Program-made: the position numbers and the translations under genes | Part shown: positions 8,043 through 15,858 of the stretch, piece by piece | How positions within the stretch are numbered: the first letter of the stretch is position 1 | Layout of the letters: each line of letters opens with the position of its first letter | Source: an uncultured Alistipes sp. | GTDB taxonomy: Bacteria; Bacteroidota; Bacteroidia; Bacteroidales; Rikenellaceae | Assembly (NCBI GenBank): GCA_937895825.1 | Contig: CALBKP010000132.1 | Coordinates: forward strand, 1 to 21,632 | Length of the DNA: 21,632 nucleotides | Reading direction: 5' to 3' | Notes under the pieces: model-generated | The model's input: only the letters and a program-made list of their open reading frames with translations | What the model was told of the DNA's origin: nothing | The model's database searches: none

Positions 8043-8501
8043 ATGAATACGTTAATAACACCTGCTGAGGTCTACGATGTAGCCTTCAGTGCAACCGAAC
8101 CCTACGATAGCTCGGTGGTTACAACTCTCGATATTGCCACTGCTGAGGAGCGATACCTGCGTCCGATTGTTGGCGACGGGCTTTACAATGCGTTGCTCAA
8201 AGGCTCATATCCCGAGCTTAGAAGCGGCTATGTTCTGCCGATGGTAGCCGCATGGACTCGTTACCTGGTTGAGCCACTGCTTGCTACGCGCTGTGGCGTA
8301 TGTCATGGGATAAATCCCACGGCGGCAGAGAATAAGGCTACTATGGAGCGTTGTCGTTTGTTACGCAAGCGTTCGCGGACGCTCTCCCGACAACTTACCG
8401 AGCACCTTAACTCCTCGGCTACGGAGTATCCAGAGTACGACACTGATAAAAACCCTTTCAATCGCTGTTCTATTGATGGAGATATTGTTCAGATATATTA
8501 G
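8043..8501 (+). CDS. Head-tail connector/adaptor-like protein
   Basis: The protein has 152 residues. It is mostly helical, with an N-terminal strand-poor region (LITPAEVYDVAFSATEPY) followed by ATAEERYLRPIVGDGLYNAL. This resembles the small adaptor proteins that cap portals in Bacteroidota phages, annotated there as a DUF6712-like connector; the match is from memory. Length and position immediately after the portal support the call. The C-terminal third is basic and unremarkable. Its last 26 bases overlap the holin gene. It would seal the head or join it to a tail. No tail completion protein or tube gene follows, which is unusual. Confidence 0.6.
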   Translation: MNTLITPAEVYDVAFSATEPYDSSVVTTLDIATAEERYLRPIVGDGLYNALLKGSYPELRSGYVLPMVAAWTRYLVEPLLATRCGVCHGINPTAAENKATMERCRLLRKRSRTLSRQLTEHLNSSATEYPEYDTDKNPFNRCSIDGDIVQIY

Positions 8502-8901
8502 CGCGTCGCTTGCGGCGTTCTTAGCTATGCTCTGCCCCGTTGCGCCGCTTGTTGTTGTGGCCATGCTCTTTGTCGCGGTCGATTTCGTGACTGGTATTGC
8601 TGCCTCACGCGCCGTGGCACTGCGCGAGGGCAGAGAGTGGTTGATTGAGAGCCGCAAGGCATGGCGTACGGTCGTTAAGGCTGGCTTTGTGGCTATGGCT
8701 ATCGTCATGATGTGGCTACTGGATAACTTTATTCTTGGCTTTATGCATCTTAACCTTGCCAATATCTTTACGGGCTTTGTCTGTGGTGTGGAGCTCTGGT
8801 CGTTCTTGGAGAATGCCGCAACCATCAGTGGAGCTCCAATCTTTGAGTGGCTTGGCCGCTGGGTAAAGCGACGTGTGGGGAAGGAGGTAGACGGTGAGTA
8901 G
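8476..8901 (+). CDS. Phage holin
   Basis: Holins open the cytoplasmic membrane so that the endolysin can reach the wall. This 141-residue protein has hydrophobic segments at about residues 9-45 (SLAAFLAMLCPVAPLVVV onward, probably two crossings) and about 70-95 (AGFVAMAIVMMWLLDNFI). A charged loop carries REGREWLIESRKAWRT, and the basic tail ends KRRVGKE. This layout matches the phage_holin_4 family common in Bacteroidota and Firmicutes phages. I start it at ATG 8476; a TTG one codon earlier is possible. It overlaps the connector gene by 26 bases and the endolysin gene by 8 bases, so the lysis pair is translationally linked to the head genes. Retention of a holin suggests the element once did, or still does, release particles by lysis. 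Confidence 0.85.
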   Translation: MEILFRYISASLAAFLAMLCPVAPLVVVAMLFVAVDFVTGIAASRAVALREGREWLIESRKAWRTVVKAGFVAMAIVMMWLLDNFILGFMHLNLANIFTGFVCGVELWSFLENAATISGAPIFEWLGRWVKRRVGKEVDGE

Positions 8902-9295
8902 AGGTCTTAGAAACTGTAACCCAGGCAATATTCGTCGCTCGTCGGTACGTTATAAGGGAGAGATTCGCCCCAGTCGCGATGCCGAGTTCAAGGAGTTTTC
9001 ATCTATGGCTTATGGATATCGAGCTATGTTCGTATTGTTGGATACCTACCGATGCCGTTATGGTCTAAGTACCATCCGTGCTATGATTGCCCGTTATGCT
9101 CCACCTGCGGAGAACTTTACAGAGGCTTACGTTCGCTTCATCACGCGCCGTACTGGTATCGCCCCCGAGGAGGAGATCGATACTCGCTCGGCACGAGATA
9201 TGATACCCATCGTAGCGGCCATGAGTGAGATTGAGAATGGCGTGGCGGCTGTTCGTGAGGATGTCGAGGCGGGCTGGGAGCTCTTTATGTCGTAG
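8894..9295 (+). CDS. P5-type endolysin / muralytic structural protein
   Basis: The protein has 133 residues from a GTG start that overlaps the holin stop. It opens with RGLRNCNPGNIRRSSVRYKG and continues through MAYGYRAMFVLLDTYRCRYG and MIARYAPPAENFTEAYVRFI. This is the recognisable pattern of the small muramidase-like proteins labelled 'structural protein P5' in Bacteroidota prophages, which normally start RGLRNNNPGNIR. The family degrades peptidoglycan, either during entry or at lysis. Pairing with the holin favours a lysis role here. There is no signal peptide, so export would depend on the holin. The family position usually held by Asn in NNNPGN is Cys in NCNPGN. The gene is the last of the operon and a terminator follows within 20 bases. 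The start codon is the only one that keeps the conserved N-terminus. Confidence 0.85.
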   Translation: MSRGLRNCNPGNIRRSSVRYKGEIRPSRDAEFKEFSSMAYGYRAMFVLLDTYRCRYGLSTIRAMIARYAPPAENFTEAYVRFITRRTGIAPEEEIDTRSARDMIPIVAAMSEIENGVAAVREDVEAGWELFMS

Positions 9296-9310
9296 CTATT
9301 GATTGTAAGA

Positions 9311-9350
9311 GGGAGGGTGTTGACCAAGTGTCGACATCCTCCCACTTTTT
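9311..9350 (+). terminator. Rho-independent terminator ending the phage-like operon
   Basis: GGGAGGGTGTTGA at 9311-9323 pairs with TCGACATCCTCCC at 9331-9343. That gives a 13-bp RNA stem with two G-U pairs and a seven-base loop. A run of five T residues follows at 9346-9350. It begins 15 bases after the endolysin stop, so it closes the operon cleanly. A second, nested inverted repeat (CCACTTTT at 9342-9349 with AAAAGTGG at 9353-9360) overlaps the T-run and could reinforce it. Confidence 0.8.
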
Positions 9351-9367
9351 ATAAAAGTGGCCTATAA

Positions 9368-9400
9368 TTTTGATATGACGACAAATTTTTTGTAAATTTG
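9368..9400 (+). promoter_or_regulatory. Bacteroidota-type promoter for the SDR gene
   Basis: TTTTG at 9368-9372, a 20-base spacer, and TAAATTTG at 9393-9400 match the -33 and -7 elements. The start codon at 9446 is 46 bases downstream. The promoter lies just after the phage-like operon's terminator. It therefore restarts transcription for the host cluster and insulates the two units. Confidence 0.75.
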
Positions 9401-9445
9401 CCCGATATAGTGAGAATTTGTAAAATTATAAACGATAACGGGACT

Positions 9446-10192
9446 ATGAAACGTAGAATTTTAATTACTGGAGCAACATCGGGTATTGGCCGTGCTACGG
9501 CATTGAGATTGGCTGCGGCCGATACCGAGATTATCATCACAGGTCGCCGTCGCGATAGACTTGAGGCCCTCAAGGCTGAGGTCGAGGCGCGCGGTGCCGA
9601 GTGCTTGGCCTTAAATTTCGATGTACGCTCTGAAGCTGAGTGCATCGAGCAACTCAAGCCACTTGGACGTGTGGATGTACTTGTGAATAATGCGGGCCTC
9701 GCAGCGGGTTTGGAGCATATTGACAAGGGCGATTCGGCAGATTGGGATGCCATGATTGACACCAACGTCAAGGGCTTGCTCTATGTTACGAAGATCATCA
9801 GCGGTGCTATGGTTGAGGCTGGTAAGGGTGGCCACATCATCAACATCGGCTCAATCGCTGGTACTGAGCCTTATGAGAATGGCGCGGTGTATTGTGCCTC
9901 GAAGCACGCCGTACATGCTATTTCGCAGGCTATGCGTGCTGACCTACTCTCGGCTGGTATCAAGGTTGGCGAGGTGCGCCCCGGTATGGTAGAGACGGAG
10001 TTCTCGGAGGTGCGCTTCCACGGCGACAAGGATCGTGCAGCGGGAGTGTATAAGGGCGTTGAGGCTCTTCAGGGCGAGGATATTGCCGAGGCGATACACT
10101 GGATGCTGTCGTTGCCCGCACACATGAACGTCAATGACATCGTGCTTATGCCCACTTGTCAGGCCGGAGCATACTACACATACCGCAAATAG
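9446..10192 (+). CDS. ydfG: NADP-dependent short-chain dehydrogenase (YdfG-type)
   Basis: The protein has 248 residues. A classical SDR Rossmann fold is shown by TGATSGIG (8-15, cofactor glycine motif), TGRRRDR (32-38, basic residues that favour NADP over NAD), NNAG (81-84), Asn107, Ser136 and YCASK (149-153) with catalytic Tyr149 and Lys153. The stretch RPGMVETEFSEVRFHGDK (178-195) resembles the E. coli YdfG family, which oxidises L-serine, L-allo-threonine and 3-hydroxy acids. The 3-hydroxy-acid substrate is inferred from this resemblance. I start at ATG 9446, because it begins MKRRILITGA directly at the first strand and lies 46 bases after a good promoter. The TTG at 9398 would lie inside that promoter. 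It appears to lead the sialidase, apt and recG genes, all on one strand with short gaps. Confidence 0.9.
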   Translation: MKRRILITGATSGIGRATALRLAAADTEIIITGRRRDRLEALKAEVEARGAECLALNFDVRSEAECIEQLKPLGRVDVLVNNAGLAAGLEHIDKGDSADWDAMIDTNVKGLLYVTKIISGAMVEAGKGGHIINIGSIAGTEPYENGAVYCASKHAVHAISQAMRADLLSAGIKVGEVRPGMVETEFSEVRFHGDKDRAAGVYKGVEALQGEDIAEAIHWMLSLPAHMNVNDIVLMPTCQAGAYYTYRK

Positions 10193-10235
10193 TCCACATT
10201 AAACACATTACAACTATCGCTTAAAACCGATTACG

Positions 10236-11795
10236 ATGAAGCATATACTTACGACCCTACTGCTTGGTTTAATTGCCGTAGGGGGTGTTACGGGGTGTAA
10301 CAACAAGGTTGAGAATGTTAAGCCTGTGGTTATTGAGATACCAAACAACACCTTCCGTGTAAACGAGAATGGCGGTGAGTTTGCCACCGACTTCACCATA
10401 GACCCTGAGTCAGAGCCCGAGGTGGTGTATACCGAGGAGTGGATTGACAATGTGGAGCTTAGCGAGGGTAGGGTACTTTTCAGCATATTGCCCAACGACA
10501 CTGAAGCAGCGCGCGAGACGACCATAACGCTTAAGAGTGGTAGTGGCCGTGCCCATATATTCATCGCGCAGTGTGAGCCTTCAAAGCGTTTCGAGGTATT
10601 CCCATTGCCCGATCCCAATGCTATTCCCTACCGTATTCCTGCTATAGCTGTAGCTCAGGATGGAACTTTGGTTTGTGCAGCTGATTATCGTCATAGTGGC
10701 ACAGACATCGGTGTTACACACAATGGCCGCATCGACTTACACTACCGTCTAAGCTACGACAATGGTGCTACATGGACAGATATTATGACCCTCATAAATG
10801 GTCAAGGTGAAGCATCTAAGGACTTCATGCACGTTGGCTTTGGCGACCCAGCGATTGTTGCTGACCGCACATCCAACAGGGTACTCATGCTCAGCTGCGC
10901 AGGAAATGTATCTTTCCAGAATGGTACACGCCAGAAGCACCAGAATGTTGCACGCTTCTATAGCGAGGATGGTGGCAAAACGTGGGGTGAGCCCGAGGAT
11001 ATAGCCGAGAGCATCTATTCGCAATTCGACCAAAGCAACTATGGTCCCATCCGCTCGATGTTTATCGCCTCGGGTGCCATATATCAGAGTCGCTATATCA
11101 AGACTGGCGAGTACTATCGTCTTTATTGCGCAATATTGGCACGCACGCCTAATGCTACACACATGAACTATGTGCTCTACTCCGACGACTTCGGAGGCAC
11201 ATGGCACGTGCTTGGCGACATCAACACCCCGGCGGTATATAGAACGGCAGATGAGGCTAAGGTTGTGGAGCTCCCCGATGGCTCACTGCTCATAAGCTCG
11301 CGATATAATGGCGGCCGTTACTACAACATATTCTCATTCACCGACGAGGTTGCTGCCACGGGAGCGTGGATGACAGCCTCTTTTTCGGGTGCTGAGAACA
11401 ATGGTGTTGCGGCCCTCGACAACTCGACAAATGGCGAGGTTATACTCCTCCCTGTTGTTCGCCAGAGTGATGGGGAGAAGATGCATCTCCTGTTGCAATC
11501 GTTGCCCTTAGGACCGAACCGCAAGAATGTGGGCATATACTACAAGGTGCTCGAAACAGATATGGACTATATCTCTACATCTGCAGTGGCAGGTGAGTGG
11601 GATGGTGTCAAGCAAATCACGGAGCTCAACTCTGCATATTCGACGATGGCATGGCAGGCGGATAATCGCATAGGCTTCCTCTTTGAGGAGGAGACCTATG
11701 GTGCGAGCAACTACGCCTATGGAGGATACACCATCTTATACCATAGCTATACAATCGAACAGATTACCGACAATCTATACCGCTACGCGGAGTAG
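10236..11795 (+). CDS. Lipoprotein sialidase (GH33-like)
   Basis: This predicted lipoprotein releases terminal sialic acids from host mucins or other glycans. The signal peptide ends in a lipobox with Cys21 (GGVTGC). A strand-rich module of about 90 residues precedes the catalytic domain; it resembles the BACON-like domains attached to such enzymes. The six-bladed propeller shows YRIP (132-135) with the first catalytic-triad Arg133, and Asp-boxes SYDNGATW (173-180), SEDGGKTW (243-250) and SDDFGGTW (316-323). ELPDGSLLISSR (345-356) is typical of the catalytic acidic strand. SAYSTMAW (466-473) supplies the likely nucleophile Tyr468. At 519 residues it has normal length with intact key motifs. 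It probably acts at the cell surface or in the periplasm. It lies 43 bases after the SDR, so co-transcription is likely. No nan transport or catabolic genes are adjacent. Confidence 0.9.
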   Translation: MKHILTTLLLGLIAVGGVTGCNNKVENVKPVVIEIPNNTFRVNENGGEFATDFTIDPESEPEVVYTEEWIDNVELSEGRVLFSILPNDTEAARETTITLKSGSGRAHIFIAQCEPSKRFEVFPLPDPNAIPYRIPAIAVAQDGTLVCAADYRHSGTDIGVTHNGRIDLHYRLSYDNGATWTDIMTLINGQGEASKDFMHVGFGDPAIVADRTSNRVLMLSCAGNVSFQNGTRQKHQNVARFYSEDGGKTWGEPEDIAESIYSQFDQSNYGPIRSMFIASGAIYQSRYIKTGEYYRLYCAILARTPNATHMNYVLYSDDFGGTWHVLGDINTPAVYRTADEAKVVELPDGSLLISSRYNGGRYYNIFSFTDEVAATGAWMTASFSGAENNGVAALDNSTNGEVILLPVVRQSDGEKMHLLLQSLPLGPNRKNVGIYYKVLETDMDYISTSAVAGEWDGVKQITELNSAYSTMAWQADNRIGFLFEEETYGASNYAYGGYTILYHSYTIEQITDNLYRYAE

Positions 11796-11835
11796 GAATG
11801 AACGAAGATAAACAACACAAATAAACGAGGTACAA

Positions 11836-12396
11836 ATGAAAGATATACTGAAGTATTACAAGGATTTCCCGAAGGAGGGTATCGTATTTGTCGACATCAT
11901 TCCCTTCTTGCAGAATAAGAGCGTCTTTAAAGAGCTTATTGGCAGTGTGGCTGAGGCTTGCACCTCGCCCAATATCATCGCTCCCGAGGCTCGTGGCTTT
12001 CTCTTCGCAGCTCCACTCCTCACCGAGGCTGAGCACGTTGAGAATATAGTGCCGGTGCGTAAGAGCGGCAAGCTGCCCTTCGCCCAGGGTGACCTCCAGG
12101 AGGTACTTATCGAGAAGGAGTACGGCTTTGATAAGCTCTACTATCGTAAGAGTGACATCGCTACAAGCAAGGCTACGGGCGATGTTATCGAGGTGACTAT
12201 CCTCGACGACGTGCTTGCTACGGGCGGTACTGCCGAGGGTCTTGCTCGCTCGTTGGAGAGCCTCCGTGTCGAAAAGGATGGCAAGGAGTATGGCGTGAAG
12301 GTCAAGGAGTTTGTCTTTATCGTCGAGATTGTTGAACTCGGTGGCGCTGAGCGCCTCAGGAAGATTGCTCCCGTCCGCTCTATCACGGAGATATAA
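11836..12396 (+). CDS. apt: Adenine phosphoribosyltransferase
   Basis: The protein joins adenine to PRPP to give AMP in purine salvage, in the cytoplasm. It has 186 residues, a typical length for the family. EARGF (51-55) matches the flexible-loop region conserved in APRTs. The PRPP-binding motif is VTILDDVLATGGTAEGL (120-136), with paired acidic residues and the TGGTA turn. The N-terminal YYKDFPKEGIVFVD corresponds to the usual DFPKPGI-type start. It lies 40 bases after the sialidase and 20 bases before recG, all on one strand. No promoter was seen in the gap before it, so it is probably read from the SDR promoter. Related xanthine or orotate phosphoribosyltransferases lack this combination of motifs. 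Confidence 0.93.
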   Translation: MKDILKYYKDFPKEGIVFVDIIPFLQNKSVFKELIGSVAEACTSPNIIAPEARGFLFAAPLLTEAEHVENIVPVRKSGKLPFAQGDLQEVLIEKEYGFDKLYYRKSDIATSKATGDVIEVTILDDVLATGGTAEGLARSLESLRVEKDGKEYGVKVKEFVFIVEIVELGGAERLRKIAPVRSITEI

Positions 12397-12416
12397 GATA
12401 GTTTAAACTGTTAAAT

Positions 12417-14537
12417 ATGGATGTGCTCGGTCGCGAGATAAAGTACGTTGCGGGCGTTGGCGAGGTTCGTGCTCGCCTCTTGGAGCGCGAGGTGGGTGTT
12501 CGCACCATTGGCGACCTCATCATGCGTTTCCCGTACCGCTATGTCGACCGTACACGTCTGTTCCGCTTCTCTGACATCGACGAGTCGATGGAGAGTACCT
12601 ACGTGCAGATACGTTGCCGTGTGGTGGGTAAGTCGTTTGTTGGCGAGGGGCGCAAGCAGCGTCTCGTTGTTGAGGTCACAGACTCCACGGGTGGTGGCGA
12701 GCTGCTGTGGTTCCACGGCACAAAGTGGATAGATAAGCGCGTGGAGCTTGGGCGCGAATACCTCGTCTTTGGTCGTCCGTCGCTCTTTAAGGGGCGTGTG
12801 AGCCTCGTACACCCTGAGATCGAACCCATTGAGCAGGCTCTTACTCGTAAGGTGGAGAGTGGCTTTCAGGGTATATACTCGACAACAGAGAAGCTCTCGT
12901 CGGTGATTACCGTGAAGGCTATGCACAACATCGTGCATAACGCATGGCAACTTATCGCAGCCGATAAGTCGGCGCTAAGCGACCCATTGCCCGACGATAT
13001 GCGTTGTCGTATGGGGCTTATATCGCAGCGCGATGCCGTTTACAACATACACTTCCCGCAGTCGGCCGAGATGTTGCGCCAAGCGCAGTACCGACTGAAG
13101 TTTGACGAGCTCCTTGGCGTGCAACTCACGATCCAGGCACGTCGCTCGTCGCGCCATATACGCGGCGGAGGTTTCCTCTTCCCGCGTGTGGGCGAGGCGT
13201 TTAATACCTTCTACCGCGAGAAGTTGCCCTTCCCGCTTACTGGGGCGCAGCAGCGCGTTATCAAGGAGATACGTTCGGATATGGTCTCGGGCAAGCAGAT
13301 GAATCGTCTGTTGCAGGGCGATGTAGGTAGCGGTAAGACTATGGTAGCCTTTATGTCGATGCTTCTGGCGGTGGATAACGGCTTCCAGGCCTGCATCATG
13401 GCACCTACGGAGATTCTCGCACGCCAACATTATGCCTCGATGACCCGCTTTGCTGAGGGCTTAAATATCAGGATTGCCATCTTGACTGGATCGTCGAAAG
13501 CGAGGGAGCGACGCGCATCGCTTGAGGGCATCGCTTCAGGCGAGGTCGATATTTTGATAGGTACGCACGCCCTTATCGAGGATAGAGTGCAGTTTGCCAA
13601 CTTAGGCTATGTCGTTATCGACGAGCAACACCGCTTTGGTGTTGAGCAGCGCGCAAAGCTATGGACTAAGAACCAGCAGCCACCACATATCCTTGTGATG
13701 ACAGCCACCCCCATCCCGCGAACCTTGGCGATGACGCTATATGGCGATTTGGAGGTCTCTGTCATCGACGAGCTACCTCCAGGCCGTCAGCCCATCCGCA
13801 CCTATCACTACTTCGACTCTATGCGCCTGAAGATGTTTGGCTTCCTTAGGCAGGAGATAGCTAAAGGCCGTCAGGTGTATATCGTCTACCCGCTTATCAA
13901 AGAGTCCGAGAAGATGGACTACAAGGATCTCTACGATGGCTATGAGTCCATCACGCGCGACTTCCCATTGCCCAAGTACCGCACGACGGTATGCCACGGT
14001 AAGATGAAGCCCGAGGATAAAGATGCGGCTATGGCGCAGTTCAAGCGTGGTGAGGCCGATATACTCATTGCTACATCGGTTATCGAGGTGGGTGTCGATG
14101 TGCCGAACGCAACGGTTATGGTCATCGAGTCGGCCGAACGCTTCGGCCTCTCGCCGTTGCATCAGCTACGTGGTCGTGTGGGGCGTGGAGGCGGGCAGTC
14201 CTACTGTATCCTTATGTCTGGCGATAAGCTCTCGAAGGAGGGTCGCGCACGCCTTGAGGCTATGTGCGCCACAAACGATGGCTTCGAGCTCTCGGAGCTC
14301 GACCTCAAGTTACGAGGTGCGGGCGATATCCACGGTACGCAACAGAGCGGCGAGGCTTTTGAACTCAACATCGCGAACCTTGCTACTGATACTCAGATTA
14401 TGCAGCTCACACGCGACGAGGCGATTGCTGTCCTTGAAAATGACCCTAATCTGGAGCATCCAAACCACGTTGGCTTACGCCAGCTACGCGACAAGCATCG
14501 TAAGCGCGAGTGCATAGATTTTTCCGATATATCGTAA
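12417..14537 (+). CDS. recG: ATP-dependent DNA helicase RecG
   Basis: RecG reverses stalled replication forks and migrates Holliday junctions. The protein has 706 residues, a usual length. The N-terminal wedge domain (about 1-230) recognises branched DNA and includes MRFPYRYVDRT (36-46). The helicase core shows GDVGSGKT (301-308, Walker A), IDEQHRFGVEQR (401-412, motif II) and TATPIPRTLAM (429-439). The remaining motifs include ATSVIEVGVDVPNATVMVI and QLRGRVGRGG, the arginine-finger region. All landmarks are present, so it should be active. It begins 20 bases after apt. Its stop is followed by the promoter of the next gene, with no clear terminator between. Confidence 0.97.
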   Translation: MDVLGREIKYVAGVGEVRARLLEREVGVRTIGDLIMRFPYRYVDRTRLFRFSDIDESMESTYVQIRCRVVGKSFVGEGRKQRLVVEVTDSTGGGELLWFHGTKWIDKRVELGREYLVFGRPSLFKGRVSLVHPEIEPIEQALTRKVESGFQGIYSTTEKLSSVITVKAMHNIVHNAWQLIAADKSALSDPLPDDMRCRMGLISQRDAVYNIHFPQSAEMLRQAQYRLKFDELLGVQLTIQARRSSRHIRGGGFLFPRVGEAFNTFYREKLPFPLTGAQQRVIKEIRSDMVSGKQMNRLLQGDVGSGKTMVAFMSMLLAVDNGFQACIMAPTEILARQHYASMTRFAEGLNIRIAILTGSSKARERRASLEGIASGEVDILIGTHALIEDRVQFANLGYVVIDEQHRFGVEQRAKLWTKNQQPPHILVMTATPIPRTLAMTLYGDLEVSVIDELPPGRQPIRTYHYFDSMRLKMFGFLRQEIAKGRQVYIVYPLIKESEKMDYKDLYDGYESITRDFPLPKYRTTVCHGKMKPEDKDAAMAQFKRGEADILIATSVIEVGVDVPNATVMVIESAERFGLSPLHQLRGRVGRGGGQSYCILMSGDKLSKEGRARLEAMCATNDGFELSELDLKLRGAGDIHGTQQSGEAFELNIANLATDTQIMQLTRDEAIAVLENDPNLEHPNHVGLRQLRDKHRKRECIDFSDIS

Positions 14538-14558
14538 TAATACTTTATAAAATAGCGT

Positions 14559-14566
14559 TATATTTG
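14559..14566 (+). promoter_or_regulatory. Candidate -7 element for the zinc-ribbon gene
   Basis: TATATTTG matches the TAnnTTTG consensus exactly and lies 21 bases before the ATG at 14587, so the leader would be very short. The -33 position holds no TTG. The gene may therefore also be read through from recG, 49 bases upstream. Confidence 0.45.
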
Positions 14567-14586
14567 TACCCAAATACCGTTATACC

Positions 14587-15846
14587 ATGGCACTTATAAG
14601 ATGTAAAAAATGTGGTAATCCAGCCTCGAGTAAGTCTAAGGCCTGCCCCGTATGTGGCGAGCCTATTGCTGCCGCCGAGGTTGCAACACCCCAAACATTA
14701 GCAGACGAGGCTGTCGCTGCTAAGCCTAAGACACTGAACGACATATTAGCCGAGCGAGGAGCTGTTGGCCAGACCATTCACGACACCTTGTCGAAGGATG
14801 AGGTCGCCGAGCCCGAGGTAAAGGAGAGTATCTCGGAGTCTGAGCCTGCAGTGGCTAACAATGAGCCTACGATGGCTGCTCCGGAGCCAGAGCCCGCATC
14901 CTCGAAGAGTGATTATAATTATGATAATACGATTGCCGACTATGAGGCGGAGCTCGATCGCAAGGATCGTTCGCTTAAGGGCTTCAGAATGCTTTTAATC
15001 CTCTTAGTCGTGCTCCTTATTCCCGCCGCCTTCTTCTCGATACGTTGGGGCGTGAAGGTTAAGGCAATCGAGGAGGATTATGCCCTCGTGCAGTCGGCGC
15101 GTAAGATCTTCGAGGAGCAGAATACCATGCTTCAGCGCGATGCCGAGAATCTCGTTGCCGAGCTTGAAAACTTGAAGGATCAGAACGACACTATGCTTGT
15201 GAAGTATGAGGAGGCGGTGGTTATGCTCGAGCAGTTGCAGCGAGAGAAGACCTACAACTACGAGCAGCTGGCAAAGTATAAGCGCGAGGTTGAGACTTTG
15301 CGTGGTGTTATGAAGGGCTACCTTCGTCAGATCGACTCGTTGAATACCATTAATAGCAGTCTGCAGGCTCAGAACGTAGCCTATAAGAAGGAGATCTCTA
15401 CGGCACAGCTCCGCGCAGATGTAGCTGAAGAGAAGGCCGATGAGCTTAATACGAAGGTGCGTATCGGTGCGGTTATCCGTGCCAGCGGTATTCGCATGGT
15501 TGCACTTAACGACAAGTCTAAGGAGGTGCGTCGTATAAAGATGGCTACACGCCTTAGGGTCGATCTTGAGCTTACGGCCAACGAGCTTGCCGAGCCAGGA
15601 GAGAAGAGCGTGTATGTATGTATCACTGGCCCCGATGGTTATGTGTTGTCGCCTGCGGATATGATCCTCTTCTCGTTCGAGGGTGAGGATATGATGGCCT
15701 CGGCCGTGCGTAAGGTCGACTACGAGAACAAGTCTGTGCCTGTAAGTATCTTCTACGATGGTGCAGCCTTCACGAAGGGTACATATAAAGTAGACATCTA
15801 CATTGATGGTCGCCATAGCGGTTCGCAGGAGACCTTCTTCGAGTAA
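14587..15846 (+). CDS. Zinc-ribbon, membrane-anchored coiled-coil protein of unknown function
   Basis: The protein has 419 residues with a clear modular plan. A zinc ribbon is formed by CKKC (6-9) and CPVC (20-23). An acidic, proline- and alanine-rich linker runs to about 110. One membrane segment is at about 134-152 (MLLILLVVLLIPAAFFSI). A long coiled coil follows at about 157-292. The protein ends in a compact strand-rich domain (about 293-419) containing RLRVDLELTANELAEPGEKS and YVCITGPDGYVLSP. The zinc ribbon is probably cytoplasmic and the coiled coil and end domain periplasmic. Such architecture is common in Bacteroidales and usually unnamed. It could be an envelope scaffold or sensor. 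It is a single-gene unit followed by a strong terminator. I do not know its function; no enzymatic motif is visible. Confidence 0.85.
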   Translation: MALIRCKKCGNPASSKSKACPVCGEPIAAAEVATPQTLADEAVAAKPKTLNDILAERGAVGQTIHDTLSKDEVAEPEVKESISESEPAVANNEPTMAAPEPEPASSKSDYNYDNTIADYEAELDRKDRSLKGFRMLLILLVVLLIPAAFFSIRWGVKVKAIEEDYALVQSARKIFEEQNTMLQRDAENLVAELENLKDQNDTMLVKYEEAVVMLEQLQREKTYNYEQLAKYKREVETLRGVMKGYLRQIDSLNTINSSLQAQNVAYKKEISTAQLRADVAEEKADELNTKVRIGAVIRASGIRMVALNDKSKEVRRIKMATRLRVDLELTANELAEPGEKSVYVCITGPDGYVLSPADMILFSFEGEDMMASAVRKVDYENKSVPVSIFYDGAAFTKGTYKVDIYIDGRHSGSQETFFE

Positions 15847-15858
15847 CGCATGTCTTAC

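Larger units (their letters stand above)
1250..9350 (+). mobile_element. Compact phage-derived capsid, portal and lysis operon
   Basis: Eight plus-strand genes are packed head to tail between host genes. In order they are: beta-rich tail-like protein, large hub-like protein, ClpP-fold protease, capsid-like protein, portal, connector, holin and endolysin. All frames are open, gaps are 0-75 bases, and the block has one clear upstream promoter and one terminator. Missing from the whole interval are a large terminase, tail tube, tape measure, integrase or transposase, repressor and replication proteins. No convincing attachment-site duplication flanks it. It may be a reduced prophage, a satellite relying on a helper, or a domesticated particle-forming operon. 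The sequence alone does not choose between these. Confidence 0.75.

Noticed and set aside
1250..9295. The block as a contractile injection system or tailocin.
   Set aside because: No sheath, tube, tape measure, spike or AAA ATPase is present. Capsid, portal and connector genes point to a head-based particle instead.
887..9393. AAATTTTTTGT occurs on both sides of the phage-like block (887-897 and 9383-9393), as an attachment-site duplication would.
   Set aside because: It is only 11 bases of A and T in AT-rich promoter regions, where such words recur by chance. No integrase is present.
15004..15816. A 270-codon open frame on the minus strand.
   Set aside because: It lies entirely opposite the zinc-ribbon gene, which has clear domains. 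Its translation has no recognisable motifs.
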